DNA of 64,000 nucleotides from Owenia fusiformis (Eukaryota; Annelida; Polychaeta; Sabellida; Oweniidae): NCBI GenBank assembly GCA_903813345.2, contig CAIIXF020000009.1, positions 36,885,759 to 36,949,758 of the forward strand, read 5' to 3'. Shown piece by piece: positions 45,860 to 58,385 of this stretch (position 1 is its first letter; each line of letters starts with the position of its first letter). The notes under the pieces were generated by a model. It saw only the letters and a program-made list of their open reading frames with translations, ran no database searches and was not told where the DNA came from. The position numbers and the translations under genes were made by a program.

Positions 45860-46190
45860 GTCCCGTTTAAAACCCCTATTCTAACTTTCTAAAATGAATT
45901 CCAGCAATATTACCCAACAGGAATCTACTTATTGAGATTATTTAGTTCTTCTGAGAAATTGAGGATTTCAGCAAGGGTGCATTGACTTAACATGGGGACA
46001 TACCTGATGGTATCCTCACTCTAAGTCAATGGTCAATGGAATTTTCCCCATGTTCAGTCAATGCACCCTTGCTAAAATCCACATTTTCTCAGAAGAACAG
46101 TTGATTGAGTCTAAATAAGTAGATTCATGTGGGATAGTATTGCTATAATCCATTTTCAAAGGTAAGAATAGGGGTTCTTAAACAGGACAT
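45860..46190. mobile_element. Foldback MITE nested in the second large element
   Basis: Ends ATGTCCCGTTTAA and its near-inverse TTAAACAGGACAT. AGCAAGGGTGCATTGACT (45972) is mirrored by AGTCAATGCACCCTTGCT near 46056. Confidence 0.75.
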
Positions 46191-46744
46191 TGGGCTTGCT
46201 TTGCTTTGTTGGTACTAATAAATGGTCTCTATCATCATATTTAACCAGATTCCATTCTAAATGGGATGATGGGTGATATGCTGTCCTTGGAGAAACAACA
46301 TTCATCAACAACATTCTGTGGAAATCTCTCCATGTCTCGTAGACAGAACAGTCCTTACTAGTTATATTGTCATGCAGCAAAGAAATATGGAAGCATAGAT
46401 GGGTCAACAGCAGCCAAATGGAGCAGCCAGTTGCCTTCCCTTTCAGCTCTAACAAGTTGCACCATGATAAATACTAGCATTTGTAGTTTTTCTTTCTGAC
46501 AATTTAGAGTTAAGAACATCTATGAGTTCCTGGTAGCTGTTTACCTGATGAATTACTTGCCTCAAAAGTTCTTCAACAAGGAGTCTCAATGCTTGAACAT
46601 TGTTAGGGTAATTCTTGCCTGTTAATCTTGGGTTTCCCCAGCAAATTGGTTATCTCTACTTTTCAACTGTCTGACATTAGGATGCCGACACAACCAACAA
46701 AACTCATGAGCATGTACATGACCCAGAGCCTGTTGATGAATGTA

Positions 46745-47218
46745 CAGGGTGGTCAAAAAATGGAAACCCTACATTTTCCATATATCTTTGTCATTCTCGA
46801 AAATTACTCCCTGATATTTCACACATTTGTACACCATTCAATTTCCTACCACTCTACCATATTTCATGACCATCAGACTGATAGTCACAATTTACAGTAC
46901 TTTGAATAACATGCCTCAGGTTTGGCCATCATCACGCCGTAGACAAAACAGCACAGTTATCAATGACCCGAATGCATTCCTCAGCAGGTATGGGGACATT
47001 TTAGACTACGAGTACAGGTTTCCCAACAGCGCAAAAGTGGCCACTGGGGTATGTTCTTTAATGTGCTGTAAAAGTGTGACTTAATCAATCATGAAATTCA
47101 GTAGGCTGGTAGCAAATTGAATGATGTACAAATGTGTAAAATATCAGGGGGTTATTTTTTAAAATGACAAAGATATGAGGAAAATGGTGTAAGGGTTTCC
47201 ATTTTTTTGACCACCCTG
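46745..47218. mobile_element. Mariner-like MITE with TA target duplication
   Basis: Ends CAGGGTGGTCAAAAAATGG and CCATTTTTTTGACCACCCTG, flanked by TA on both sides (46743-46744 and 47219-47220). 474 bp, no transposase seen. It splits the coding relic of the surrounding element. Confidence 0.88.
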
Positions 47219-48376
47219 TATAATAAAGGTTGTTGGGGTCCAGAAAATGACATCAGTGGCTACTTTGTACAACTGCTGGTGCGTTCTAAAAATTGTGTAA
47301 TCTTGCTTATATGTTTGGGTCAACTCCTTTGCCTGATGCATGATGGTTAACATTGTGCTTTGGTCCACTGGCTTAACATCAAGAAGTGGGCTGTAGGCAA
47401 GTTTTATTGCAGGTTTAATGATGGCGCCACTAGTCCTAGCTAACCTAGTATTGTAGCCCCTGAATGATGGTGTCCCTGGTACAGATGTAACACTTCCAAT
47501 AAATGGTCTAAGATTTAACCCTTATACAACAAGGATGACCTACTTACACTGTCAACAATGAGTTTCTTTCACATTTTAAACGTGTCATCTACCCCCCTCC
47601 CCCTATAAAAGGGTATACATTATAATTTTCTGAATTAATTAATTTAAAGAACCTATGTATCTTACATAAATAGCTTAGTTTGATAGATAGACTCACAGAA
47701 TCTGCTGATATTATATTTTTCAATGTTTCACAGTAATAACAGTGATATTTTTCATACATATTAATATTGCTGAATACAAGGAAGTCTATATTAATATTTT
47801 TTTTCTCTTCAACTAAATAAAATACAAGTCTCATATTTTACACTATCTCTGATATGGGTTAACTTAAAGTCATGAATAATTTCAGATCACAACTTTGTTT
47901 AGTTTGCAAAATATGCTTATTCAACATAGTGACCCCTTAAAAATAGGTGGCGCTAGGGTAACAAATCAAGCATATCTCATTAAATTTGTGATTCTATGTA
48001 ATGAAACAAAGTTGACATGTTGTTTAGACTAAATACAGTTTATCTGAATTGGTTAAAGTTTTCAACTGTACCAACAGCCCTTTAAAAAAATTTTTTGTGA
48101 AATGGGCATTTTACAAGGGGCGCCACCTATACAATGCTGTAAAAAATGTTGCCCACCAGTGCCAGTCTGGCACAGTTCTGATTTTGAAAGTAATTAACTT
48201 ATAGATAAAGAAAATACAAAGATATAGCATACATCCTAGAAGGCAACCAAAAGTTTCAATATGCCATTATTCCGCTGGACTACAACTGCAATTCCATGTC
48301 ACAATAGTATTGCAGAGCAACCTAAGCAAAACATGCATTTCAACAGGAACAATACAATGGCAAGGACACTACAGCA

Positions 48377-48385
48377 TATATATAA
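48377..48385 (+). promoter_or_regulatory. TATA box, secreted helical protein gene copy 1
   Basis: TATATATAA exactly 66 bp before the start codon at 48443, as in copy 2. The surrounding 130 bp (from TTGCAGAGCAA at 48311) are nearly identical between the copies, which supports a conserved core promoter. Confidence 0.75.
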
Positions 48386-48442
48386 TATGGATCCTACGCA
48401 ATTCTGCAGTTGGAGAAGGTTTCTATGACAGAACCGATCAAC

Positions 48443-51400
48443 ATGTGGAAACTCACTATGTTTGCGCTTGGTTAGTACAAATAAACTTTTACAAAATATA
48501 ATCTAAATTACACTAGCATTTATATTACATACTATAAATAAATACATTTGATGCATTGATACATTGGAAGGATTCATTGAATTTACAAATAAAAAATTTA
48601 AATGTTTTCAATTCAAGAATTTAAATGTTTTCACTTAAATATTTGAATTAAAGTCTCAAATATGGAATTGTACACTTTATACATAACCTAACATGAAAAA
48701 GTACACATCTAAAATAAGCTATAAAAATATTTTTATTCGATAATATTCCAGGAATGTTGTGTGCAGTGGCACTTCTTTGTCCATGTGTGGCTGAAAATGC
48801 AGACACAGGTGAGGAAATACATAAATCATTCATTAAAAACAGTATAGAAAAATGTGACAGCATAAAAAACCAACATGTCCCAATATTTTTTCTTTCTATT
48901 TCTTCATTAATTGAAATCACTTTCGAAACAGAACACAGCAGAAAACATTTGAGAGTACACTAGTCATAAGGAAATTAAACCCAAATCATATCAAATCACA
49001 AACATAAAAAAGAAACAGCGTCGAATTCCCCTCACTGCAATGATATAATCGAACTTTGTTTAAGGAATATATAACACTCTCAGATATTTTTTACACATCA
49101 ATCTAAAATATGACCTTGGTCAATACCCCAATCAATAAATGCCATGGTCAAGCATATTTTAGTTGGAATACTATCAGAGATAAGACTAAATGGCAATATT
49201 TCAAACAAAGTAATATGTGTGAACATATATTTTAACTTTAGACATGGTGGAGCCGGCCAAGGAGCTCTCTGTGAGGTCTGAACCAAAGCCCATAGCTTTC
49301 CCAGGAGCAGATGCCATAATGGACGACCTCAACACATTCACCACAAGCTTCAAAGAGTTCCAAACTAGTCTGTTTTCGTCTACATTAGACAAAATCATTG
49401 ATTTTTTGAAAATGTTAATTGATCTTCTTGAAGCTCTGAAGGTATTGTTCATCACATTTCAAAAAATTAAATTTATCAAATATTTCAGCATTAGCAAAAT
49501 TTCAGTTTTGAAGAGATGATGGAATTTGGCAATTTATTTTCTAATATACTCAATATTTGACCATAATTCATAAATGGCTACCAAAGTAGATATGTATACC
49601 TGTAATTCAAACATGGCCATGCTCTAATTCAATTTCTCAACCAATCAGAATGCAGCATAGCCAATAATGAACGTTCTATATCTCTCCATGCATGCACGAC
49701 CATGCTCTATTCAATCACCTGGGTTATAAGTTATTGAATGATTTGAAGTCGAGTGCTAATACAGAATATCGAGACAGAATATATCCTCTATTGCACTTCA
49801 AATCATTCAATAACGTTTTTATTGTGTTATCCTCTGTATTGATACTCAGATTGTCTCCTCCGTACCTATATTTTCTGTATTGCGACGGAGATGATCAACA
49901 GGGACAATCTCAGTAGCAATACAGATTGGTACAGCACAAGAACTGACCAATCAGAGGGCTTCCTTTTACACATCATATGATAAATCTATATATTGTGATG
50001 TCATACCTACGAATGGCGAAAATAACAGCAAGTTTCGTTATTTTATGGACCCGTACCCCAATTCCCAATTCTCCAAACAAAGTTTTCGTTTTTATGTTTG
50101 AATCAGAATATATAATGATAGGCCATTCAACATGTCAATTCTACACTTGTTGGACAGATTTGTCAGTACAAATGCACTCACCTTCAGTTCATGCTTTGTA
50201 CGACATTCTGTCCAACTTGTGCTGAATTTCACCATATTGAATGGCCTATCATTTAATTCCTTAAATATACATGTATAGGTATATAATTAAAGCTGTCTGA
50301 TGGAACACCTTCCTTAAGTAATACCTTGCATACTATGTGTTTAGCTGGACATGAAATAAATATTGAACCATGATAATGCATTCTTCCATTAGAAATGATA
50401 ATTACACACACATGTAAAGCAAGATCTCTGTAATTAGAGAATAGCTGAAATAGATGTAATTTTTCAGGAAAAACTTAAGAAGGCCATAGACTTCCTTAGC
50501 CATCTGCCATTCACTGACAAGCTTGTTAATGCCTTGAAAAATATTTGTGATTGGATAGATAGACTCTTGAAACTGCTCAGAGCATTGCTTAAGGTGTTTG
50601 AAGCACTGGACAATTTCTTCAACAAACTCAAAGAATTATTAGGACAAGCAGACGAAAGTTCCAAATCATTAGGTATAGAGTGTAACTTCATAAATGAATC
50701 AGATTTTTACATGGATCATAGTACTATGTTCTTTACTAATAAACATATTTTTATATATTTATTAAATCAGACATATTAATTAGTATAACCTAATAAAAAA
50801 AAATACACCACTTGTTCATTATACACAAGTAAAAATGATTTGAATGATGATTTGTTTTCACCTGAACTGAAAAAAGTTAGAATAAGCAATATCATTTTAA
50901 TATTTGAGAATATTGTTCAATTTTATAAAGCATCAGATTTTGTAGGACTTATTATAATTTTCCTTATTGAAGGAGATAGACATGGAGATGTAGATGATGT
51001 GCCATCTTTGGATGAACTCTTCAAAATGCTGAGCGAATTCCTGGAAGAACTTAGACGTGTGCTATTCTGTAAATGCCCTTGGCCAGAAAAGCTGGAACAT
51101 TTCAAAGAATTGATAGAAAGGCTGAGGAGACTAATTGTAAGTAAAGAGTGCTCTCAAATGATGCGCAAATATGGCATCCTAGATTTGGATACAGGATCAA
51201 AGAAGAGTCCTTTGTTGGGATAAAAAAATAAAACTCCTTTTACATTCACTTGGCTCTTTTATAAGGATTTCTAAATTTAGCTAATATGGATGGAAAGAAA
51301 TGTATATCAGAAAGTTTTTGTAATACAATATCTCATGAAGCTTATTTTTTACTTTCAGGAGTTCAAAGAGAGAATAATGAAGAGATTGAGACCTGGCAGC

Positions 51401-51939
51401 TTCCTGTACCAACTGCTGGAAAGACTGGACAAGTACTTGGAGATGATTCTCAAATATATGCAGAATGCCATTTCACAGGAAAGGTACATCAGGAGATCAA
51501 GTAGTAGGGCTTCGAAATATGGTAATTGATTTATTGATATATTTATTGATTTATTTATCTCATCACACACTTTCCAATACTCTCCATATTATAAAAATGC
51601 CCATGTACTGGTATAAACCCTTTATTATACAAATACAGCCATAAATTATATTTAAGGACCATTGTGATAGACCCCCATTGTCTTGAACTGCAACACATAA
51701 GTGACAGGAAAAAAGAGTGGTTCTGATAAACCTGAATGATTAAGGATTAATAATCATAAATCAATAAACACAAAAGTAAAAGATATAACTTTTACATTTC
51801 AGCAAAAAGTATCATTTGGTGCAGAATTCCTGGGATTATATGCATCTGTGACCGACATGTGAACCCACAAATATTCTGGTGCCCGATGCCAAGATACAAG
51901 GGATGTTATTGTAGACCTCCATTTCCTCGTTGCATCTAA
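48443..51939 (+). CDS. Secreted helical protein with Cys-rich tail, copy 1 (317 aa, 7 exons)
   Basis: I do not recognise this family. Coding exons: 48443-48470, 48752-48808, 49242-49441, 50468-50672, 50973-51136, 51359-51521, 51803-51939; all GT-AG and in frame. The product starts MWKLTMFALG and continues LCAVALLCPCVAENA as a signal peptide. The mature part is mostly predicted amphipathic helices rich in Leu, Lys and Glu (for example SLDELFKMLSEFLEELRRVL), with a Cys pair in FCKCPWPEKL. The last exon encodes 44 residues with seven Cys (WCRIPGIICICD, FWCPMPRYKGCYC). The start is fixed by the signal peptide, the TATA box and the identical start in copy 2. Roles such as a lipid-binding, egg-fluid, defence or venom-type secretion are all possible; the sequence does not decide. 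It appears to lie inside a PRKDC intron. Confidence 0.85.
49580..50330. repeat. Two hairpin insertions in intron 3 of secreted gene copy 1
   Basis: TTATTGAATGATTTGAAGT (49732) is mirrored by ACTTCAAATCATTCAATAA (49795). ATGATAGGCCATTCAA (50115) is mirrored by TTGAATGGCCTATCAT (50238). Copy 2 intron 3 is only 338 bp and lacks both, so they entered after the duplication. Confidence 0.8.
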
Positions 51940-52020
51940 GCCAGATATATACTGCCGGCTTCTGAATGCCCTGAAATTTCAGTTTCTACGCTGTATATGT
52001 ACATGTACAGATGTATATGA

Positions 52021-52026
52021 AATAAA
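52021..52026 (+). promoter_or_regulatory. Poly(A) signal, secreted gene copy 1
   Basis: AATAAA 81 bp after the stop codon at 51939, with the same context (ATGAAATAAATTCAGAATTA) as in copy 2. Confidence 0.8.
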
Positions 52027-52460
52027 TTCAGAATTAAAACCATAAACATATTGTAGTCTTTTAACAGGAAAATTGAGACACCAAATTACAATAATCAACA
52101 GTTGTACATGCACTTTGTAAAAAAACACAGGTTATTTAATAGAGTGTCTTCTTAAAGTTTGACAATATATCAAAGGTACATAACAAATTCTCATTTAGAA
52201 ATAGAGAGGTAATTATATTTAATAGATGGCATCATTGTCCTGGGATGAAATTCACTTTCAATCACTAAAATAAATTCATAAATTATAATCTTGACCACAC
52301 TTTTTGTAAATTAGTTTTTCCAGATACATAGTCAAAATGAAATAGAATAAAATAATTTGCCCTCTTCAAGTTAGGTTGAATTCCCCTAGAAAAGGAACAC
52401 GTCATCTTCAGTTTTAGAGATATATAGAGATAAATTTAAAAAAAGTTCCATCAGAAACTA

Positions 52461-52521
52461 GCCTCCAATGAGGATTGAACTCATGACCCCTGCTCAAGAC
52501 AAGGCCTGCAACTATAGAAGC
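52461..52521 (-). pseudogene. tRNA-Thr pseudogene
   Basis: Same place and orientation as the tRNA in copy 2. The T-arm and 3' acceptor (CATGAGTTCAATCCTCAT, TGGAGGC) are intact, but the D-arm and anticodon arm are altered and shortened to about 61 nt. Confidence 0.75.
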
Positions 52522-52599
52522 TTACTAAAATACCAAAATTAACTATCAAATTATTTATTTCAATATTGGCAATTTAAATTAATCAAACATGTGTGATAG

Positions 52600-53045
52600 A
52601 ATGATACCTGCCTCAATTAGAAAAACAGCAACTCCACGGAGTAGCAAATCCCACTGAACAAAACATGTTTTGGTTAATAGCGGCCATATAAATTTGAGCC
52701 AAATCCATCCACTGGTATTTGAGTTATCAAAGGACCTTTATGATTTAGACCATTCAATGTTCATTTTCAAAAGTTTTGGAATCATAAAAATCCAGTGTTA
52801 AACCGAAAATATTTGAGCAAGCAAGAAATGTGTGATATTTTGTGAAAAATGTTCAGATTAGATAAGTTCATTTTTCAAGTATGCCTGTTCAGTGTTCAAA
52901 TTGAGAGGTGTTCATACTTCAAAGGTTTCAATTTTGGGACTGAAAACAAGTGTTCAGATTGGGAAGTGTTTGGATTACCCAGGTTTTCTGATAAACAGGT
53001 TTCACTGTTTTTGCTCTAGTTCAGATTTCTACACCATATGTTACT
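52600..53045. other. Spacer after duplication copy 1
   Basis: Begins with the dispersed ACAGCAACTCCACGGAGTAG repeat; no gene seen. Confidence 0.4.
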
Positions 53046-53127
53046 AGTATAGTATAGTATAGTATAGTATAGTATAGTATAGTATAGTATAGTATAGTAT
53101 AGTATAGTATAGTATAGTATAGTATAG
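53046..53127 (+). repeat. AGTAT pentanucleotide microsatellite
   Basis: About 16 uninterrupted copies of AGTAT. Confidence 0.97.
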
Positions 53128-53630
53128 AGATGAATTATATCCTAAATATATAGGCCCATATCTTTGTAAGTCTGAAAAATGTGATTTATAGGAAAAAAGT
53201 TGTGAAGATAAATAATAAAACTACAAAGTTTAGAGTACTAAAATGTGATTTTATGTTGATATTGGATCAAAATGGTTGTGATGAACAACCATTTAAGCGT
53301 GCTGTTAAATTCTCACCACTCTATAATTATGCCACTACCTATCAAATTTCATTCAAATTTTTCCACCACTCACTTTAATAAAATTATTGAGAACGCTGGA
53401 CAATGTAAAGATTTAAATTATTGGATATTGGAAACTATTTTATTTAAAAACATTAACTTCCTGCTGTATGTGACATCTATAATCAAGTAGAGTGAATGCA
53501 TAATTAGTTCAGTATTCTAACTCCAAGGTTTGAGAAGTCCCCAACACTGCAGTACATTTTATAGCCAGAGTATTTGCCTAACCTGAGCACGAGGCTTCTT
53601 GTGTCTATCTAGTATTCTATTTCTATCTTA

Positions 53631-54303
53631 TGGCCTAGTCACATAGCCCGGCCGATGAGGTTACGATGAGCCAGCGATGCAATTTTCACCGAACTCGGCC
53701 GAACACCGGCCGGACATCCGTGGCGTTTGTTGCTTAAAACCGCATCGGTGGTAGCTCGTTGAAATTTTAACTTCAGAGTTAAATTTCACCGGGCTCTCAC
53801 CGAGCTCCCTCATCATGTCATCGCAGCCCCATCGTAACCACATCGGAAAACACGTCTGCCGGTGCACGGCCGAGTATCGGCCGGTGTCCCGTGTATCTGA
53901 GACAACCAGAAGACGAGGTTTTTTAACGGACAGCGGCCGAGCTCCGACCGAGCTCCGGCCGATGTGGGACAGAGCATCGGCCGGTCACTGTTCAAAGCCC
54001 GTTAACAACCCGGCCGGCGATCGCACGGTGTCCTGTTACCTGCGCGGGTACCGGCCGTATTCCTTCCGATGTCCGGCCGACCTCCGGCCGGTAGTTGCTG
54101 CCACATCGGCAGATAAAAACTACCATTTTGAGACAGACTCCGTACGGTCACCGGCCGGTGTTCGGTCGGTCGCCTGAAGATGTCCGGACGGAGTCCGTTC
54201 ACGTCACCGAGCTCTGCTTCCGATGAGGAGAGCTCGGTGGCACCAAAAAAATCCACCGAGCTCTACCGATGCCGGACATCGGCCGGGCTATGTGACTAGG
54301 CCA
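53631..54303. mobile_element. GC-rich Harbinger-like MITE
   Basis: 673 bp with inverted ends TGGCCTAGTCACATAGCC and GGCTATGTGACTAGGCCA, extending to 27 matching bases, flanked by TTA on both sides as PIF/Harbinger elements are. The interior is packed with CGGCCG and CCGGCC words and is far richer in G+C than its surroundings. Several open frames inside are by-products of this composition. Confidence 0.88.
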
Positions 54304-55389
54304 TTACTAGCCTGAGCAAGGGACTTCTTTTATATACAGACAGGACTTAAAGTCACAACGAACTCCTTTGTATACAGTCCTGAGGGCCTAATAGCCATGA
54401 AGGGTTTCTTTATATACAGACATGGGGGCCTAATAGACATGAGGGGTTTCTTTATATATGGTCATGACAGCCTAACAGCCACGAGGGGCTCATATCATTT
54501 ATAAACATCAGGCGCGACGACACCAACGTGCAACAGTCATTGTATTTGTTATAAATCAAGCAACAATGGTCTTCATGACCTGTAATAAATACTCTGTATT
54601 AGTAATGTTATTATCACATTTAATGCCATTGCTGGTTTTTTAAAATAAGTTTCTATACATTAGTCTACGGTAAAAAGTAATCAAAAATAATTAAAATTGA
54701 CCAGAGAAGGGAGTGAACAGAGGGAGTAGAATGAAAAACAAGACATCTGGGGTTATTGAAAATAAGTCAAGTAACATATCTTTTCATTTCTTATAGACAC
54801 ATCACTCCCTCCCCCTAAAAAATATCCATCACAGGTTGCTTGATTTATAGCAAAAATTTTGACAGTTTCACATTTCATTCAACTTAATTCCAAAAACATC
54901 AGAGACACAGACAATATACATAAACAAAGCATAACAAATTTCAATAAAGTACTATAAAATCAGATAATGCACTATAATTTTCATGTATCATCACTTCATT
55001 GTTGAAACAGATCACCCCATAAAATTTTATTGCTAAAAAAGTATGAAAAACATGTCAATTAACAAAAAACATATTCTAAAAGGACTTTCAATAATTGCGA
55101 CCATTAAACCATACAGTTATTTTAAACTGAAGCAGACAATACACATGTGTTTGTTGTGTGGGATGTCATCATGTCATTGCAACACAGTATTTGTAAAATT
55201 GTTTTTTACAATTGTATCCTATGAATGCCTGTAAAAAAGCTTTACTCTATGAGTATACATATTCATGTCTCTGAATTTTACAAATTATGTGAAAAAGACA
55301 TTTATTGGAGCCTTGGAATTATGAACGTTGTTAGTTGAGGAAAAGGATCATATCCAGGCATCAAAAGAACTTATACATAAATTAAAACA

Positions 55390-58385
55390 AAATTTATTTA
55401 TTTATTTATTTGTACAAATAATACTTTTTTATAACAAGTGCACATGTGCTTATGGCTGGGCATTAGCATTATCAGCCACATTATACGATAAAAATCATTT
55501 AACAGTATTCAATCAAACATTAATATAGGGGTTGTATTTGTGGAGGGTTACAGTGATGGGAGTTAGGGGTCCCATGATACAACTATCTTTAATTTTGATA
55601 CAAGCAACGATATTTACCTCAAGATACAATACAAACGATACAAGCAATGCGTAACCTATAGAGGTCCCAGTGTGTCCCAGAAGGGCCTCTGACATAAACT
55701 TTTTCCAGTTCAAGATCCTTTTCAATGATTTCTGGGCACTTTAAAATGTTTGAATCAATAGTGTCAATCAAATTAAATTCCAAATTTTTTCAATTGTTTT
55801 CTTTTTGGGGAGTGCAAGCGTGTGGGGTGCCAGAAATTTTCATGATTTCAATATAGCATTTGGTTATTGACTGTGTTTTGGGGGAGGGGTGCCAGAGGGG
55901 GAGGAAGGGATAGTCCACTCCCTTCAAAATATTTAATTATTTTACAGTGCTATTTGATGATGTCTAGGCACTTTTAAGTGACAATACTATAAATAAAATA
56001 AATTCAGAATTTATTTCAATTGTTTTTTTTTCGGGGGGGGGGGGCTGGTTTCTATTCACTGATGAGGTATCTCAGTCATGAATCAATCTCAGAATGTGGC
56101 TGGTGAGAATGTCAGTCCTTTTAAGTTGTGCCAGTTGTGTATACTTCAGAGAACAAACTTCAGTTTTTTAGAATGCTTGTAAAGTGAACTGGTCTGAGTT
56201 TCCAATTTGTGTTTCTTCCTTGTTTTTTATGTTAGTTTATGTTCTGGTAGGTCGATTGTGATGTGGTTTACTCCATCTTATTAGTTGGGGTTTGTAGAAC
56301 ATTTCGTTCATGTTCTAGTGTTGAAGTATATTCGTAAGAACAAGAATTTGATGATAATGTTCAATTTTGGATGTCTCCGACAAGTGTTTTCGAGCAATAA
56401 TTGTGTTTAGTGACAAGATTCCTGGTTGGGTAACCTTGTAAATGGTTTCATTTTGTAGCAGTGGTTTGTAGCTAAATTTTGATTTGAATGTTTGGGTTAG
56501 TAAACAAACACAGTTGCCATAGGTTACAGCATTTATATACACCTTTAATGGATATTGAAATCCAAACTTATATCATTATTTAAAGCAGTTTCATCCGCTA
56601 AAGTCCAATTCCCTTTTCTATTGTCAATAAAACCTATAATAAGAAAACTGCAATTGACCCAGGGTGGTTTCCCTGAATCATCAATGTGTGAACAAGATTG
56701 CCATATTTTTGTCTAGTCAGTGTTCCTATAATGTATGTTCAAATGGTTGTTATAAGCAGCCAGTGAATCAATGGTAGTCAGTTGCACTAGATTTTTTCGT
56801 ATGTTTTAATTTCTGTATGTGTTATTTTGTTTTCAAATATGTTAGAAATGGTTCTATTCAGTTTATGAGATATTGGTTATTTGGTATGTTATCTCGGGTT
56901 TCTGACATTGTTTGTTTCAAGTATGTATAAATAAGGTCCAGACTAGCTCCAAAACCAAGACGCAATTCAACTTTTTCATGTTTATTTTGAAGATCAAGGA
57001 ATATATGTGTAAGTTCTGCTTGGTCCGTTCGGGTGGTTTTCCCAAAGAGGCTGGCTGAAAAAATGTGTTTGAAACACAAAGTGAGGTGAGATGGTTCAGC
57101 CCTTCTATTTAATCAGCTTTAAAGCTTAGTATCCTCATCATGTGTACAAATATAAAGAAAATCTAATGAGTAGTTTTCCTAGAATCCACTGACAAGATTA
57201 ATGTAAAATAAAAAAAATTCCAAAATGGTTGCCAGAAAACAAGATGCCCCCCTCCAAAGTTAATCAGCTCTATACAGGTATCCTCTATCCAGTGGAGCAA
57301 TAAGAAAATCCAATCTCAATGACAAAAATACAGAACGCCTCACAATCATGATCATGCCGTCAATATGAAAACTACATGTATAAAACACCCATGGTGTGAT
57401 AAAAACAACAACTCCTGGGAACAACTGAACAAAACATTTTATCAAATCATTCAGTTTTGAAAGGAGCACGTAGGTTATCGCAAACAATTTCAGAAGGTTA
57501 TATCTTTGATTATGACTATTTTCTGACAATGAAGACAGGTTTATCTTTTAGATCAATTCATTAAAAAAAATAGAAAGAAAATTATATACACTAATAATAA
57601 AGTCAAACAAACTCGGAGATATTTAACTAGCAATCTACCCATCAACACACTTTTTCAAAGATGTTGACCCCATTTTCACTATCATGTTTAATGCATTACT
57701 ATTCTCTATTTTGATGTATCAAATAGTTCTTGAAAGAAAAACTTAATTGCTTTAAGATAAGTGTTCCCCATGTTATTTCCCCATTGAAAAATCTCATGCT
57801 ATCCATTGGTTTCAGTTCATTTTGGTCATCCAAATTCAGTATCTTTATAAAGTCCCAGGAGCAATCAACTTTTCCTTTTAGGAAATCGAACATGTCTCAA
57901 AGCACATTCTAATAATGCATTCAACAATATAATAAAAGGTTGCATTTTTGGTGAAAATTAGGTCAACATTTTTGAAAAAGTATGTTGATGGTTCCATTGC
58001 CCCTTCAATATCACTTAGGTCTGATTAACTAAATTATCAATATATATACTTTTCTTGAAGATAATGAATGGATCTAAAAGATACACCAATGTTCATGATC
58101 AGAAAATATTTATAATTCAAGTTAGAATTGTTAGAAATTGTTTGCGATAACCTACATGCTCCTTTACTGATGGAAATAACTACAGGTGTCACACCGCCCC
58201 AAAGTCTAACCAAATCTAGGGTTGAAAGGCTTGGGTCGGGTCAGAAACAACTACCTACAATTTCAGTTGTTTCAATTGCTAGAACTATTAAGTCAAATTT
58301 ATTTTGTTGTTTTCTTCTGAGCCGAATACATTTTTTCAGGCCTGGCCCTACCCGAAAAATATCTGACTCATCACACCTCTAGAAA
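55390..58385 (-). mobile_element. Insertion in duplication copy 2 with unrecognised minus-strand coding relic
   Basis: Absent from copy 1, which runs directly across this point near 42775-42835. Short minus-strand open segments lie at 56315-56542 (VYINAVTYGNCVCLLTQTF), 56858-57079 (FGASLDLIYTYLKQTMSE), 57260-57529 and 57699-57893 and look like parts of one decayed protein. Inverted matches such as GTAGGTTATCGCAAACAATT at 57470 and the inverse near 58138 suggest internal rearrangement. The element class is unknown. Confidence 0.5.

Larger units (their letters stand above)
44105..47400 (-). pseudogene. Relic of the unclassified protein family in the second large element
   Basis: Read on the minus strand, pieces appear in protein order. 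There is a segment with DYTIFRTHQQLYKVA (about 47270), MLMSFVGCVGILMSDS (about 46670), QLLAAHSLTDCDTTSSLYRI (about 44650), and a Cys-rich C-terminus with LPPNVLCAPDSVLK and ICGIDCCLCC (about 44130-44300). These match, from memory, motifs of the DQ.LY.A / GG.HMLMSF / LHALTGCDT / Cys-rich tail family of marine invertebrates. The relic at 5040-6250 looks like the same family. Stops, shifts and two MITEs interrupt it. Confidence 0.6.
43085..48282. mobile_element. Large inverted-repeat element (about 5.2 kb) with coding relic
   Basis: Left end TAGTCCTGCGGAAT and right end ATTCCGCTGGACTA are inverse. The match continues through CTTTCAAAATCAGAACTGTG, GGCACTGGTGGGCAA and GTATAGGTGGCGCC at about 43160-43245 and inverse at 48110-48195. 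ACAA is present on both flanks as a possible 4-bp duplication. The interior carries a broken minus-strand relic and two nested MITEs. The right end lies about 95 bp upstream of the TATA box of secreted gene copy 1. Confidence 0.8.
42125..52530 (+). repeat. Segmental duplication, copy 1
   Basis: Matches 54850-62315 in order: AAAAACATCAGAGACACAGA near 42167 and 54890, GCATCAAAAGAACTTA, the seven-exon gene, and a terminal tRNA-like segment. Copy 1 is longer because a 5.2 kb inverted-repeat element inserted upstream of its gene and hairpins inserted in intron 3. Confidence 0.85.

Noticed and set aside
48310-48501. 63-codon frame conserved between 48310 and 58711
   Set aside because: The conserved stretch contains the TATA box and the true start ATG in another frame; conservation reflects the promoter and first exon.
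53815-54177. 120-codon frame in GC-rich DNA
   Set aside because: Lies entirely within the Harbinger-like MITE and follows from CGG-rich composition.
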